Source: Bradyrhizobium sp. 1 (GTDB taxonomy: Bacteria > Pseudomonadota > Alphaproteobacteria > Rhizobiales > Xanthobacteraceae). Taken from it: 64,000 bases of DNA. The stretch spans positions 1 through 64,000 of the forward strand of contig NZ_JADPJH010000022.1 in the NCBI RefSeq assembly GCF_023073315.1. The letters run 5' to 3'. The position numbers and the translations under genes are program-made. Below, piece by piece: positions 50,514-58,518 of this stretch; positions within the stretch are counted from its first letter, which is position 1, and each line of letters starts with the position of its first letter. A model generated the notes under the pieces. That model did not search any database. It was not told the DNA's origin and was given only the letters and a program-made list of their open reading frames with translations.

Positions 50514-50933
50514 TCATGAGACAGCCGCGCGCGCCACCGAGTCGATCAGGGATTGTGCCGAAAACGGCTTCGTCAGATAGGCAACACAGCCCGATGCAAT
50601 CGCCGCAGTGCGGTTCATGGTGCTGTCGTTGCCCGTAATGTAGATGACCGGCGCGGTGACACCCTTCTCCGACAATCTCCGACGCAGATCGATGCCGGAC
50701 TTTCCGTCGAGATTGATGTCCAAGACGATGCAAATCGCCCTCTCGTAGCGGCCGTAATCGAGCAAGGCGCTCTCGGACTCGAACAGCGTCGCGACGAATC
50801 CGTGTGCGCGCAACAGCCTGCTCAGGCTGGCTCGCATGGATGGATCGTCATCGACGATGAAAACCGATTCGCGCGCGGGCAAGGAAGCAGCCTTTCGGAT
50901 CCGGCACGAATGAAGATGGCGCGGCAGCTGCAA
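50514..50933 (-). CDS. Receiver-only response regulator
   Basis: The 139-aa protein is a single receiver domain: acidic pocket SVFIVDDDPSMRASL, phospho-Asp in CIVLDINLDGKSG, Thr in YITGNDS and Lys in LTKPFSAQS. It has no output domain, so it probably acts on a kinase or on another regulator. The start is uncertain: TTG at 50933 or TTG at 50882, the latter with AAAGG upstream. It faces an IalB gene tail to tail and is followed upstream by the FixJ-like gene on the same strand. Confidence 0.8.
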   Translation of the reverse strand: MQLPRHLHSCRIRKAASLPARESVFIVDDDPSMRASLSRLLRAHGFVATLFESESALLDYGRYERAICIVLDINLDGKSGIDLRRRLSEKGVTAPVIYITGNDSTMNRTAAIASGCVAYLTKPFSAQSLIDSVARAAVS

Positions 50934-51026
50934 TCGGTACGCGCTGCCACGCTCTCCTGCAAAGGCGAAACACTCGACACGTGCCGCAGCTGCATGGCAG
51001 CACCACGTCAGCGGACTTCATATTGT

Positions 51027-51040
51027 CCTTTGGGGCAGTG
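51027..51040. repeat. Weak third copy of the CCYTTGGNNCARTG motif
   Basis: CCTTTGGGGCAGTG matches the 51861/51876 repeats at about 10 of 14 positions. It lies upstream of the receiver-only gene. It is included because of the pattern; it may be chance. Confidence 0.3.
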
Positions 51041-51075
51041 ACACCGCGGGAACCGTATTTGCAACGACAGAGCAG

Positions 51076-51702
51076 CTAACGGCCGTTCGAATCCAGCATT
51101 CCAAGCCGCTCCGCGATCGAAACGAGTTCCGCAAGCGAATGAACCTGCATCTTCTCCATCACCTGATGACGGTGCGCCTTCACGGTCCGCTCGGTCGTCC
51201 CGAGTTCATACGCGATCTGCTTGTTGATCCTGCCGCGGACGATGAGATCGAACACCTGCCGTTCGCGCTGCGTCAGCGTCGCAAGGTGCACGCGAAATGC
51301 CTCCAGCCTGCCACGCTGGCTGCGCGCGGCATCCTGCCTCGCCATCGCGCGCGCGATCGCATCGAGCAGCAGTTCCGACGACACCGGCTTGGTCAGGAAA
51401 TCCTCTGCCCCGGCCTTGATGGCCTGCACGGTGGTCGGCGTGTCGGCGTGACCGGTCAGGAATATGATCGGCAGCGTCGAGCCCGACGCGACCAGGCGAC
51501 TTTGCAACTCGGGGCCGCTCAAGCCCGGTATCCGCACGTCGAGCAGGATGCATCCCGGTTGCTCGTCATCCGGCGATGCGTCCAGCAGGTCCTGCGCCGA
51601 CGCATAGGTTGCGACCTCGTAGCCGGCCAGCTTCAGCCGGCGCTCGATCGCCGTCCGGAACGATGCGTCGTCATCGACCACGTGGACAAGGCCGGGCACC
51701 AT
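51076..51702 (-). CDS. FixJ-like response regulator (NarL/LuxR HTH)
   Basis: The 208-aa protein has a receiver (HVVDDDASFRTAIE, CILLDVRIPGLSG, FLTGHADTPTTVQAIKAGAEDFLTKP) and a C-terminal LuxR HTH (LTQRERQVFDLIVRGRINKQIAYELGTTERTVKAHRHQVMEKM). The layout and the HADTPTTVQA-type helix match FixJ/NodW-type regulators of Bradyrhizobium. It is divergent from a FixK-like gene and upstream of the receiver-only gene. No FixL is in view; a partner kinase could lie elsewhere. The start at 51702 (ATG) is plain. Confidence 0.87.
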   Translation of the reverse strand: MVPGLVHVVDDDASFRTAIERRLKLAGYEVATYASAQDLLDASPDDEQPGCILLDVRIPGLSGPELQSRLVASGSTLPIIFLTGHADTPTTVQAIKAGAEDFLTKPVSSELLLDAIARAMARQDAARSQRGRLEAFRVHLATLTQRERQVFDLIVRGRINKQIAYELGTTERTVKAHRHQVMEKMQVHSLAELVSIAERLGMLDSNGR

Positions 51703-52010
51703 TCACCTCGCGCAAATACCAAGAATCAACGATGCAGAGTCCTTAACCGGGGGCGATGGGCCTGCCAAACGATTCGAGATTCGAAACATGTGCTTCGCGA
51801 CAGAGTACTTTCCGGCTCGCATCAAGCTCTTCTCAATTCGCGCAGCAAACGCCCTACTGTCCCTTGGTACAATGCCCCTTGGGACAATGGATTAGAATAC
51901 CGCGTTAGTCGTAAATCAACCTCGGCGGGAGTGGGATAGCGCGGCGCATTTCCCGCTGCGAGAGATCTTGCCTGGCAAGCCAATTCGGCGGCAAGCTGAG
52001 GAGCTGGCCT
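51703..52010. other. Intergenic region between fixJ-like and fixK-like genes
   Basis: About 308 bases without a gene. It holds two direct repeats of CCCTTGG(T/G)ACAATG (51861-51889) and no TTGA-N6-TCAA box. It likely contains both divergent promoters. Confidence 0.55.
51861..51889. repeat. Direct repeat CCCTTGGKACAATG, 15-bp period
   Basis: CCCTTGGTACAATG (51861-51874) and CCCTTGGGACAATG (51876-51889) differ at one base and are spaced by 15 bases. They lie between the divergent fixJ-like and fixK-like genes and could bind the FixJ-like product or another activator. Confidence 0.55.
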
Positions 52011-52694
52011 ATGTTTGTTCGCATCACTGCAGATTCCGCACCGCGCCCCAATTCCCTTCGCGATCTCGGCATGACCAGTGCTTCAAATGCGCTGATCAGT
52101 TTAAGCGAATTTTCCTACAGGAAAGGCACTGAAATCTACGGCGAGAAAGAACCCGCCGAATATGTCTACCAGGTCAAGTCCGGCGCGGTTCGGGGCTACA
52201 AGCTCCTGTCGGACGGCCGCCGGCAGATCGGCGCCTTTCACCTGACCGGCGACATCTTCGGCCTCGAGAACGGCGGCGAGCACCGGTTCACGGCAGAAGC
52301 GATCGTCGACACCACGGTGCGTCTGGTCCGGCGGCAAAGCCTCGAAATGGTGGCGGAGAGCGACGCTATGGTCGCCCGGAACCTGCTCAGCATGACCACG
52401 ACCAATCTCCAGCATGCCGAAGATCATATGCTTCTGCTGGGACGTAAGACCTCGCTGGAGCGGGTCGCAGCCTTCCTGCTCGAGATGGACGCGCGCCTGA
52501 CCGCCGCCGGCGTCTTGGCATTGCCGATGTCGCGACGCGACATCGCCGACTATCTCGGCCTGACACTGGAGACCGTTTCGCGCGTCCTGTCGCGGCTGCA
52601 TGAGCTCGGCATTCTCGGCTTCATCGGCAACACCCAGCGCCAGATCGTGCTTCTGGACCGACATCAACTCGCGGGCCTCGATCTGCAGCCTTGA
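52011..52694 (+). CDS. FixK/CRP-FNR family regulator
   Basis: This 227-aa protein has a cyclic-nucleotide-binding-type sensor barrel (KGTEIYGEKEPAEYVYQVKSGAVRGYKLLSDG) and a C-terminal HTH with LPMSRRDIADYLGLTLETVSRVLSRL. The recognition residues E-T-V-S-R match FNR/FixK proteins that bind TTGA half-sites. It has no cysteine at all, so it neither binds an FNR-type iron-sulfur cluster nor can be redox-controlled as described for B. japonicum FixK2 (Cys183). It is therefore a FixK-class regulator. The start follows AGGAG. The six TTGA-N6-TCAA boxes nearby are obvious candidate targets. Confidence 0.87.
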   Translation: MFVRITADSAPRPNSLRDLGMTSASNALISLSEFSYRKGTEIYGEKEPAEYVYQVKSGAVRGYKLLSDGRRQIGAFHLTGDIFGLENGGEHRFTAEAIVDTTVRLVRRQSLEMVAESDAMVARNLLSMTTTNLQHAEDHMLLLGRKTSLERVAAFLLEMDARLTAAGVLALPMSRRDIADYLGLTLETVSRVLSRLHELGILGFIGNTQRQIVLLDRHQLAGLDLQP

Positions 52695-52705
52695 TCTGTT
52701 GGTAG

Positions 52706-53152
52706 TCAGGTCCGGGGTCGTTCCGGACTTGTGGCTTCGAGATGCTCGAGCGTCTTGCGCAGGACCTCGAACAGGATGGCCGCAGACCAGCCGAACAGCA
52801 GGATTCCATTCATGGCCGTCAGCGGCCCGATCAGCCGCCATTCGGGCACCGGCGTAATGTCGCCATAGCCGAGCGTGGTGTAGTTGACGAAGGCGAAATA
52901 GAGCAGGTCGCTGTCGGGCGGGGCCGCCCGGACCAGGCGATACGTGCAGACCCAGACCAGGATCTCCAGGGTATGCGCGACGTGCAGCACTGCGGCTGTC
53001 GCAACCATCACCCCCATCAGGTGCAGTCGTGGACTGTCGGTCTGCCGCAGGCCGGCCGTTCGCGCGATCGACACGGCAACGACCGTTGCGAGCGCGTGCA
53101 CTCCGATATTGATGACGCTGACCAGCGTGCCGACGAGAAATTGAAAGAGCAT
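52706..53152 (-). CDS. Small Ion_trans_2 potassium-channel-like protein
   Basis: The 148-aa protein has four hydrophobic stretches and a pore region with TTLGYGDITPVPEWRL; the TxGYGD selectivity filter is clear. It is a minimal two-pore-helix (Ion_trans_2) channel, lacking RCK or sensor domains. It converges with the fixK-like gene and lies 18 bases downstream of the AI-2E family gene on the same strand, so it is probably cotranscribed behind FixK box 6. Confidence 0.85.
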   Translation of the reverse strand: MLFQFLVGTLVSVINIGVHALATVVAVSIARTAGLRQTDSPRLHLMGVMVATAAVLHVAHTLEILVWVCTYRLVRAAPPDSDLLYFAFVNYTTLGYGDITPVPEWRLIGPLTAMNGILLFGWSAAILFEVLRKTLEHLEATSPERPRT

Positions 53153-53170
53153 GGGAACCCACCGGTCGCT

Positions 53171-54346
53171 TTAGTTCGGGCCGGGACCAGTGTGAGAGGC
53201 CCGCTCAGCATCAGTGCCAGTGTATACCGAGCAATCCTCAACGCTTCTTTGGACGGCAACCGACTGGTCCAATACCCCCGGCACTGCGGAACGGTCGATC
53301 CGGATCCAGGCCGCCGCGAGCTCCCAGGCGACCGCCAGAATGATCGGGCCGATGAAGAGGCCGATGATGCCGTGCGCCAGCGTGCCGCCGATGACCCCGA
53401 TCAGGATCACCAGCGTCGGCGTGGTCAGGCCACGCCCCATGACCAGCGGCTTCAAGATGTTGTCGAGAAGACCGACGACGACGAAAAATACCGTGAACAG
53501 CAGCGCCATCGCCACATCCTTGTCCATCCAGATCCAGACGACCACGGGAACGAAGACGATGGCGGCGCCGATCTGCACGATCGACAGCAACAACACGATG
53601 ACGGCGAGCAAACCCGCACTCGGGATGGCGGCAAGCTTGAAGCCGATGCCGGCGAGCAGCGCCTGGATGATCGCAACGCCAATCACGCCTTGCGACACTG
53701 CACGAATGGTCGCGCCCGTAAGCTCGAGGAAATGCTCGCTTTGCTCCGGGACGATGCGAAACAGGAAGCCGCGGATCGCGCCGGCGAGCTGCGGTCCATA
53801 CGGAAACAGGAAGCCGGCGACGAACACCGATAGCAGGAACTGGAGCGTGCCGACGCCGGCGCCGCCGGCGAACGAAAGCATCACGCCTGCCAGCGGCTTC
53901 AGATACGGCGCCGCCTCGCGCAACACGGCGCGAACATTGGTGTAAGCCAGGTTCCAGAGATCGTAGAGCGGCGGGCCGATCAGCGGCCAGCTTTTGATCC
54001 GCTCGGGCGCCGCCTGGAGCACGGGGTCGCCGGTACCGATCTGGGTCGCGAGGTCCTTGATGCCCTCGACTGCGCTCAGCCCGAGCCAAGCCGCCGGCCC
54101 GATGACGATTCCGAGCATGACCAGCGTCAGAATGGCCGCGGCCGTCCGCGGACGACCGCCGAGACATTTGGAAAGCCAGCTGAAAGCCGGATAGAACGCG
54201 ACCGCCAGCACCGCACTCCAGGTCAGGATCGGCACGAAGGGCCGGACGATCAAAAACGTCCACACGATCACGAGCGCGAGCAATCCGAGCCGGATGACCA
54301 GCTGGATCACTTCATCCGCGGAGAGAAGGCTGCGAAGCGTCTTCAA
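53171..54346 (-). CDS. AI-2E/PerM-family membrane protein
   Basis: The 391-aa protein has about eight hydrophobic segments and the AI-2E hallmarks FVPILTWSAVLAVAFYPAF, VQIGAAIVFVPVVVWIW, VVGLLDNILKPLVMGRG and GLFIGPIILAVAWEL. Family members export or import varied small molecules; the substrate is unknown. The start is TTG at 54346, with GGAGG about 10 bases upstream. The C-terminal tail after WELAAAWI is long and polar. FixK box 6 lies 62 bases upstream. Confidence 0.85.
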   Translation of the reverse strand: MKTLRSLLSADEVIQLVIRLGLLALVIVWTFLIVRPFVPILTWSAVLAVAFYPAFSWLSKCLGGRPRTAAAILTLVMLGIVIGPAAWLGLSAVEGIKDLATQIGTGDPVLQAAPERIKSWPLIGPPLYDLWNLAYTNVRAVLREAAPYLKPLAGVMLSFAGGAGVGTLQFLLSVFVAGFLFPYGPQLAGAIRGFLFRIVPEQSEHFLELTGATIRAVSQGVIGVAIIQALLAGIGFKLAAIPSAGLLAVIVLLLSIVQIGAAIVFVPVVVWIWMDKDVAMALLFTVFFVVVGLLDNILKPLVMGRGLTTPTLVILIGVIGGTLAHGIIGLFIGPIILAVAWELAAAWIRIDRSAVPGVLDQSVAVQRSVEDCSVYTGTDAERASHTGPGPN

Positions 54347-54408
54347 GGGGTGCGTTCCTCCGGTTCAGCGGCTACGTTGAACGTAGCCGCCGGCCGCGTG
54401 CCGCAGGC

Positions 54409-54422
54409 TTGATCCAGATCAA
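54409..54422. promoter_or_regulatory. FixK/FNR box 6
   Basis: TTGATCCAGATCAA fits TTGA-N6-TCAA, 62 bases before the AI-2E gene start, consistent with control of that gene and the channel gene. Confidence 0.75.
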
Positions 54423-54524
54423 GCCGTGAGCTTCCGGAGCAAGGGTGGACGAGCGGCCGAGCAGCGCCAACCGCGAGTCTTTCCGCAGCGGCAGTCGGGA
54501 TTGCTTCGCTGTGCTCCATTCAGG

Positions 54525-54785
54525 CTACGAGAGAGAGAGAGAGATCACGGCGGACCGGCCTTGGAAGGATCGATCGAAATTCTTGCGCTTCAGCGTCCGC
54601 AGGCCGAATGTCGTTCGCGACTGCCGGATGCCCGGTATCCTGTACAACGCCTGTCGCAGGAAGCGTTCGTAATGATCGGTGTCCCTCACCACGACCTTGA
54701 TGAGATAGTCGTAATCGCCCGTTACCAGATAGGCTTCCATCACCTCCGGAATTCGCGACAGCGCGGCGCCGAAGCGATCGAGCAC
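54525..54785 (-). pseudogene. Truncated Lrp/AsnC regulator (C-terminal domain only)
   Basis: An 86-codon frame (GTG start) encodes IPEVMEAYLVTGDYDYLIKVVVRDTDHYERFLRQALYRIPGIRQSRT, the RAM/AsnC ligand-binding domain, followed by TFGLRTLKR. The N-terminal HTH is absent, and only 107 bases lie between it and the next gene, so this is a remnant. Its 3' end runs through a (GA)n microsatellite near 54529-54545. Confidence 0.7.
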
Positions 54786-54892
54786 CTTGTCGTCATGGTG
54801 AGGCTGGCTTCGTGCGCATCCTTGCGAGGGCCGACAATCAGCAGGTGATCGGCATCCGGGCGCCCTCCCATGAGGGAGAGGCTGGCAAGCGA

Positions 54893-55669
54893 TCAGGCAC
54901 CGATGACCTCAGCCATCGGCGCCAGCGTGACGCCTGCCGCAGCAAGGCGCGCCTTCAGGCGCTGCGCCATCGCAACCGCGCCCGGCGTATCGCCGTGGAC
55001 GCAGACGCTGTCGATGCGGGTCGGCAATTGCGTTCCCGAGAGGCACGTGATCGCGCGGTCCCCGATCATGCGAATGACCCGCTCCGAGGCGACCTCCGCA
55101 TCGTGAATGACGGCTCCGGCGAGACGGCGCGACACCAGATTGCCATTGTCGGCATAGGCGCGATCGGCATAGACCTCGCGCACCAGCGGCAGGCCGAACT
55201 TCTCGCCGGCCCGTTCGGTCTCCTGGCCGGGCATCACCACGAAGATCAAATTGCGGTCGATGCTACGGATCGCGCGCGCCACGGCTTCGGCGAGATCGCG
55301 ATCCTCCGCGGCGATATTACCAAGCGCCCCGTGGGTCTTGACGTGGCGGACGGGATGGCCGGCGTCGGATGCCAGCGCCATCAGCGCGCCGATTTGATAG
55401 AGCACGATCTTCTCGATGTCGGCCGGCCGCTCGCCCTGAATCGGCCTGCGGCCAAAACCCCAGAGATCGAGGAAACCGGGATGCGCGCCGGCCTGCACGC
55501 CATTGGCCTTGGCCTCGCTCAAGGTGCGATGCATCACGAGCGGATCGCCGGCGTGAAAGCCGCAGGCGATGTTGGCCGAGGTGACGGTGCGCAGCATCTC
55601 GGAATCATCGCCGAGCGTGTAGACGCCGAAGCCTTCGCCCATGTCGCAGTTCATATCGATCAGAGTCAT
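54893..55669 (-). CDS. pxpA: 5-oxoprolinase subunit A (LamB/YcsF)
   Basis: This 258-aa protein has the PxpA signature: DMNCDMGEGFG at the start, SANIACGFHAGDP, and VKTHGALGN. It forms part of the PxpABC enzyme that hydrolyses 5-oxoproline with ATP. The start ATG at 55669 has GAGG 6 bases upstream; the ATG at 55672 is three bases away. Unusually, it is divergent from pxpB, with an upstream region of 140 bases between the two genes, and pxpC is degraded (see 56574-56692), so the enzyme may not work from this locus alone. Confidence 0.87.
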   Translation of the reverse strand: MTLIDMNCDMGEGFGVYTLGDDSEMLRTVTSANIACGFHAGDPLVMHRTLSEAKANGVQAGAHPGFLDLWGFGRRPIQGERPADIEKIVLYQIGALMALASDAGHPVRHVKTHGALGNIAAEDRDLAEAVARAIRSIDRNLIFVVMPGQETERAGEKFGLPLVREVYADRAYADNGNLVSRRLAGAVIHDAEVASERVIRMIGDRAITCLSGTQLPTRIDSVCVHGDTPGAVAMAQRLKARLAAAGVTLAPMAEVIGA

Positions 55670-55809
55670 CATCGCCCTCGCTTGTCGCGCTGGTTCGATA
55701 TACGCATGATGCATGGTGTGCGTCACGAAAAATTCGGCGCGCCGCTTGCATGGGGCGGTGACGCTTTTCGAAGAGCAAGCATGGGTCTAACACTTTCGCG
55801 ACGGCATGA

Positions 55810-56565
55810 ATGAGCATGGTGAACGATACACTCTACGCGATGCCGCGCTTCCGCCAATCCGGCGATGCAGCGCTGACGGTCGAAATCGGAGACGGCATCG
55901 ACGCCGAAGTCAACGCGCGCGTCGTCGATCTCGACCATGCCCTGACCGGGCGCGCGCTGCCCGGCATCGTGGAGATCGTACCGACCTATCGCACGCTGCT
56001 GGTCTGCTTTGATCCGACCCTGCTGTCACGGCGCGACATCGAAGCCGAGATCATGGCGCTGTGGCCGCCGCTCCCCCCGGAAGGGCAGGTCCGGCGCCGC
56101 TGGACCGTTCCGGTCGCCTATGGCGGCGACAACGGGATGGACCTCGACTGGCTCGCGCAACGGCTCGACACGACGACGGACGAGATCGTGGCGCGGCACA
56201 GTGCAGCCGAATACCGTGTCTACATGATCGGCTTCATACCGGGATTTGCCTATCTCGGCGGGCTCGACCCCGCACTTCATGTCGACCGGCGCCCGGAGCC
56301 GAGGCTTGTGACGCCGCCATGCAGCGTCTCGGTCGGAGGCCAGCAGGCCGCGGTCGCGCCGCCGCTCGCCGCGCCAAGCGGCTGGCACATGCTGGGTCGC
56401 ACGCCGGTGCGCTCCTACGATCCGCGTCGCACACACGAGCCTTTCCTGTTCCGCGCCGGCGATCTGCTGCGGTTTCACCCCATCGGTGTTGCCGAATTTG
56501 CCGCGCTCGAGCGCGCGGCGGAGACGGGCGCGATCATCGCCGGGAGAGAGGAGTTTAAGGCCTGA
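55810..56565 (+). CDS. pxpB: 5-oxoprolinase subunit B (KipI-like)
   Basis: The 251-aa protein has KipI/PxpB features: PRFRQSGDAALTVEIGD, RTLLVCFDPTLLS, and the C-terminal motif GFIPGFAYLGGLDP, followed by PRLVTPPCSVSVGGQQAAV and SGWHMLGRTPV. It should assemble with PxpA and PxpC, of which only PxpA is intact here. The gene overlaps no other, and the pxpC remnant follows by 8 bases. Other pxpBC copies elsewhere in the genome are possible. Confidence 0.85.
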   Translation: MSMVNDTLYAMPRFRQSGDAALTVEIGDGIDAEVNARVVDLDHALTGRALPGIVEIVPTYRTLLVCFDPTLLSRRDIEAEIMALWPPLPPEGQVRRRWTVPVAYGGDNGMDLDWLAQRLDTTTDEIVARHSAAEYRVYMIGFIPGFAYLGGLDPALHVDRRPEPRLVTPPCSVSVGGQQAAVAPPLAAPSGWHMLGRTPVRSYDPRRTHEPFLFRAGDLLRFHPIGVAEFAALERAAETGAIIAGREEFKA

Positions 56566-56573
56566 GCTATGCG

Positions 56574-56692
56574 ATGTCTGTTGATCCCGAAATCGTCGAG
56601 TCTGGTCTCGCCACGACCCTTCAGGATCTCGGCCGCCGCGGCTCGCTCAGCTCCGTTCCGGCGAACGCGTGCGTTTTGAGGCGATCGACTGA
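56574..56692 (+). pseudogene. pxpC: pxpC (KipA-like) remnant with internal deletion
   Basis: The first 24 codons (IVESGLATTLQDLGRRG) are a PxpC N-terminus. The next bases, in another frame, read QLRSGERVRFEAID followed by a stop at 56690-56692, which fits the C-terminal end of biotin-dependent carboxyltransferase (LRPGDRVRF-type). Everything between is gone, so about 280 residues were deleted. This leaves a short scar between pxpB and the sugar transporter genes. Confidence 0.7.
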
Positions 56693-56712
56693 ATCCTACC
56701 GCGCGGCGGACG

Positions 56713-57567
56713 TCACTCCTTCAGACCGCTTGCGGCCACGCCACGCACGAAATTTCGGCGCATCAGCGAGAAGAACAGCGCGCTCGGAACCAGCGCTAGC
56801 GCTGCGGCCGCGCTGAGACGACCGGTATCCACGGTGAAACCGGTCTGAAACAAGGCGAGCCCAACCTCGAGCGTATAGGTGTCCTTGTTTGTCATGACGA
56901 CGAGGGGCCACGCGAATGCGGTCCAGGCCTGAAAGAACGCGAGCACGGCGAGAGCGCCCAGCGGGCCGCGCATCAGCGGCAGCACGATCCGCAGGAAGAT
57001 CCAGCCCTCCCCCGCGCCATCCACCCGCGCAGCCTCCAGCAGCTCGTCGGGGATCGACGTCATCACGTATTGCCTGATCAGGAAGATGCCGAAGCTCATG
57101 ACGAGATAGCCGACCAGAAGCCCGGGCCAGGTGTTCAACAGTCCCGCCGACTGGACGTTGAGGTAGAGCGGGATCATGTAGACTTCGAAGGGAACGACCG
57201 CCGTCGCGATAATGACGCCGAAGATGACCGGGATCCCCGGCAGATCGAACTTGCCGAGTACATAGCCTGCGATCGCCGACGTCGAGACGATGCTCGCGGT
57301 CGAGAGCGTCGCGAAGATCAACGAGTTGCCGATCCAGCGAAACAGCGGCGTTTCGCTGAGGACGCTGACGATGTTGTCCAGCGTCGGCTGGTGCGGAATG
57401 ACGGTCGGCGGCCAGGCCAGCAGTTCCGGCGGCGTCTTGAACGCGTTGCTGATCAGGAACACCAGCGGCAGCAGCATCATCAGGCTGACGGCGCACAGAA
57501 CGGCGTCGATCACGAGAGCGACGGCACGGTTCTGACCGACGACGGACGGATGCTCGTGCTCGCTCAT
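56713..57567 (-). CDS. Carbohydrate ABC transporter permease, MalG-type
   Basis: This 284-aa membrane protein has six hydrophobic segments and the EAA motif in LLEAARVDGAGEGWIFLRIVLPLMRGPLG, with SNAFKTPPELLAWPP near the start, as in MalG-type permeases. Its start overlaps the preceding stop in ATGA (57564-57567), so it is coupled to the MalF-type gene. Two permeases with one binding protein form a sugar importer. The ATPase is not seen in the window. Confidence 0.9.
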   Translation of the reverse strand: MSEHEHPSVVGQNRAVALVIDAVLCAVSLMMLLPLVFLISNAFKTPPELLAWPPTVIPHQPTLDNIVSVLSETPLFRWIGNSLIFATLSTASIVSTSAIAGYVLGKFDLPGIPVIFGVIIATAVVPFEVYMIPLYLNVQSAGLLNTWPGLLVGYLVMSFGIFLIRQYVMTSIPDELLEAARVDGAGEGWIFLRIVLPLMRGPLGALAVLAFFQAWTAFAWPLVVMTNKDTYTLEVGLALFQTGFTVDTGRLSAAAALALVPSALFFSLMRRNFVRGVAASGLKE

Positions 57568-58451
57568 GCGCGGCTCCGATCGCGGAAGAGCCTGAACTGC
57601 GCGCCGGTCAGAACGAGGACGATGACGAGCAGCACGACGGCTTCGGCGGCGGCATAGCCGACCCGGTAATTGCGAAAGCTGTTTTCGAGCATGTCGAGAA
57701 CAAGGACCCGGACCAGGTGTCCCGGCGCACCCTGAACGTCCGATGCCAGCACGAAGGCCTGCGCATAGATGTTGTAGGACGAGATCAGCGTAATCACCGA
57801 TACGTATAGCATGACCGGCTTCAACAGCGGCACCGCGATGTAGCGGAAGGCCTGAAGCGACGATGCGCCGTCGAGGCGCGCGGCCTCGTAGAGTGCATCC
57901 GGAACGTTCTTCAGTCCGACGAGGAAGATCAGGACGGCATAGCCGATCGCCTGCCAGGAGCAGAGCACGATCAGGCATACGAGGGACAGGACGGGATCGA
58001 ACAGCCACGATTGGGCCGGGATCCCGAAAAATCCGATCAGGGCGTTGAGCGGTCCGAGCCGGGCGTCGAAAATCCATTTCCAGGCCATCGCCGCGGGGAC
58101 CAGTGAGACGACGTGCGGCAGGAAAACCGAGGCCTCATAGACGCCGCTGCGCCGCAGCCCCTGCCGGCTGTTGATCAGGGCGGCGAGCGCAAGCGCGACC
58201 GGAATGGTGATCGCCACGACGCTGAAAGCGATGATGGTGGTGTTGAATATCGCTTCGAGAAACAGTGGATCGCTCGCCAGCTCGATGAAGTTGGCGAAGC
58301 CGACGAACGGCTTTCGCCGCGAGATGATATTCCATTGGAACAGGCTGAGCCGCAGCGTCTCGATGATCGGATAGACGCGGATACAGCCGTAGAGGCCGAG
58401 GATCGGAAGCAGCGCCAGAACTGGAAACAGCCATTTCGGCGTGGTGCGCAT
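57564..58451 (-). CDS. Carbohydrate ABC transporter permease, MalF-type
   Basis: The 295-aa protein has the MalF-type plan: an N-terminal LFPVLALLPILGLYG segment, further hydrophobic segments and the EAA loop LYEAARLDGASSLQAFRYIAVPLLKP. It follows the binding-protein gene with a 67-base gap and leads into the MalG-type permease. The neighbouring nag genes suggest an amino-sugar substrate, by context only. Confidence 0.9.
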   Translation of the reverse strand: MRTTPKWLFPVLALLPILGLYGCIRVYPIIETLRLSLFQWNIISRRKPFVGFANFIELASDPLFLEAIFNTTIIAFSVVAITIPVALALAALINSRQGLRRSGVYEASVFLPHVVSLVPAAMAWKWIFDARLGPLNALIGFFGIPAQSWLFDPVLSLVCLIVLCSWQAIGYAVLIFLVGLKNVPDALYEAARLDGASSLQAFRYIAVPLLKPVMLYVSVITLISSYNIYAQAFVLASDVQGAPGHLVRVLVLDMLENSFRNYRVGYAAAEAVVLLVIVLVLTGAQFRLFRDRSRA

Positions 58452-58518
58452 GGATCCTCCGGCAAGCGCCGGTCTGCGGCCGGCGCCTGGATTGAGTGGG
58501 TCCCTGTTGGGGGACAGT

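Noticed and set aside
54529..54545. GA-repeat as a CRISPR or mobile-element end
   Set aside because: It is a simple dinucleotide tract without flanking repeats.
55795..55799. A single CTAAC upstream of pxpB
   Set aside because: No second repeat at 10 or 20 bases, so it is not counted among the operators.
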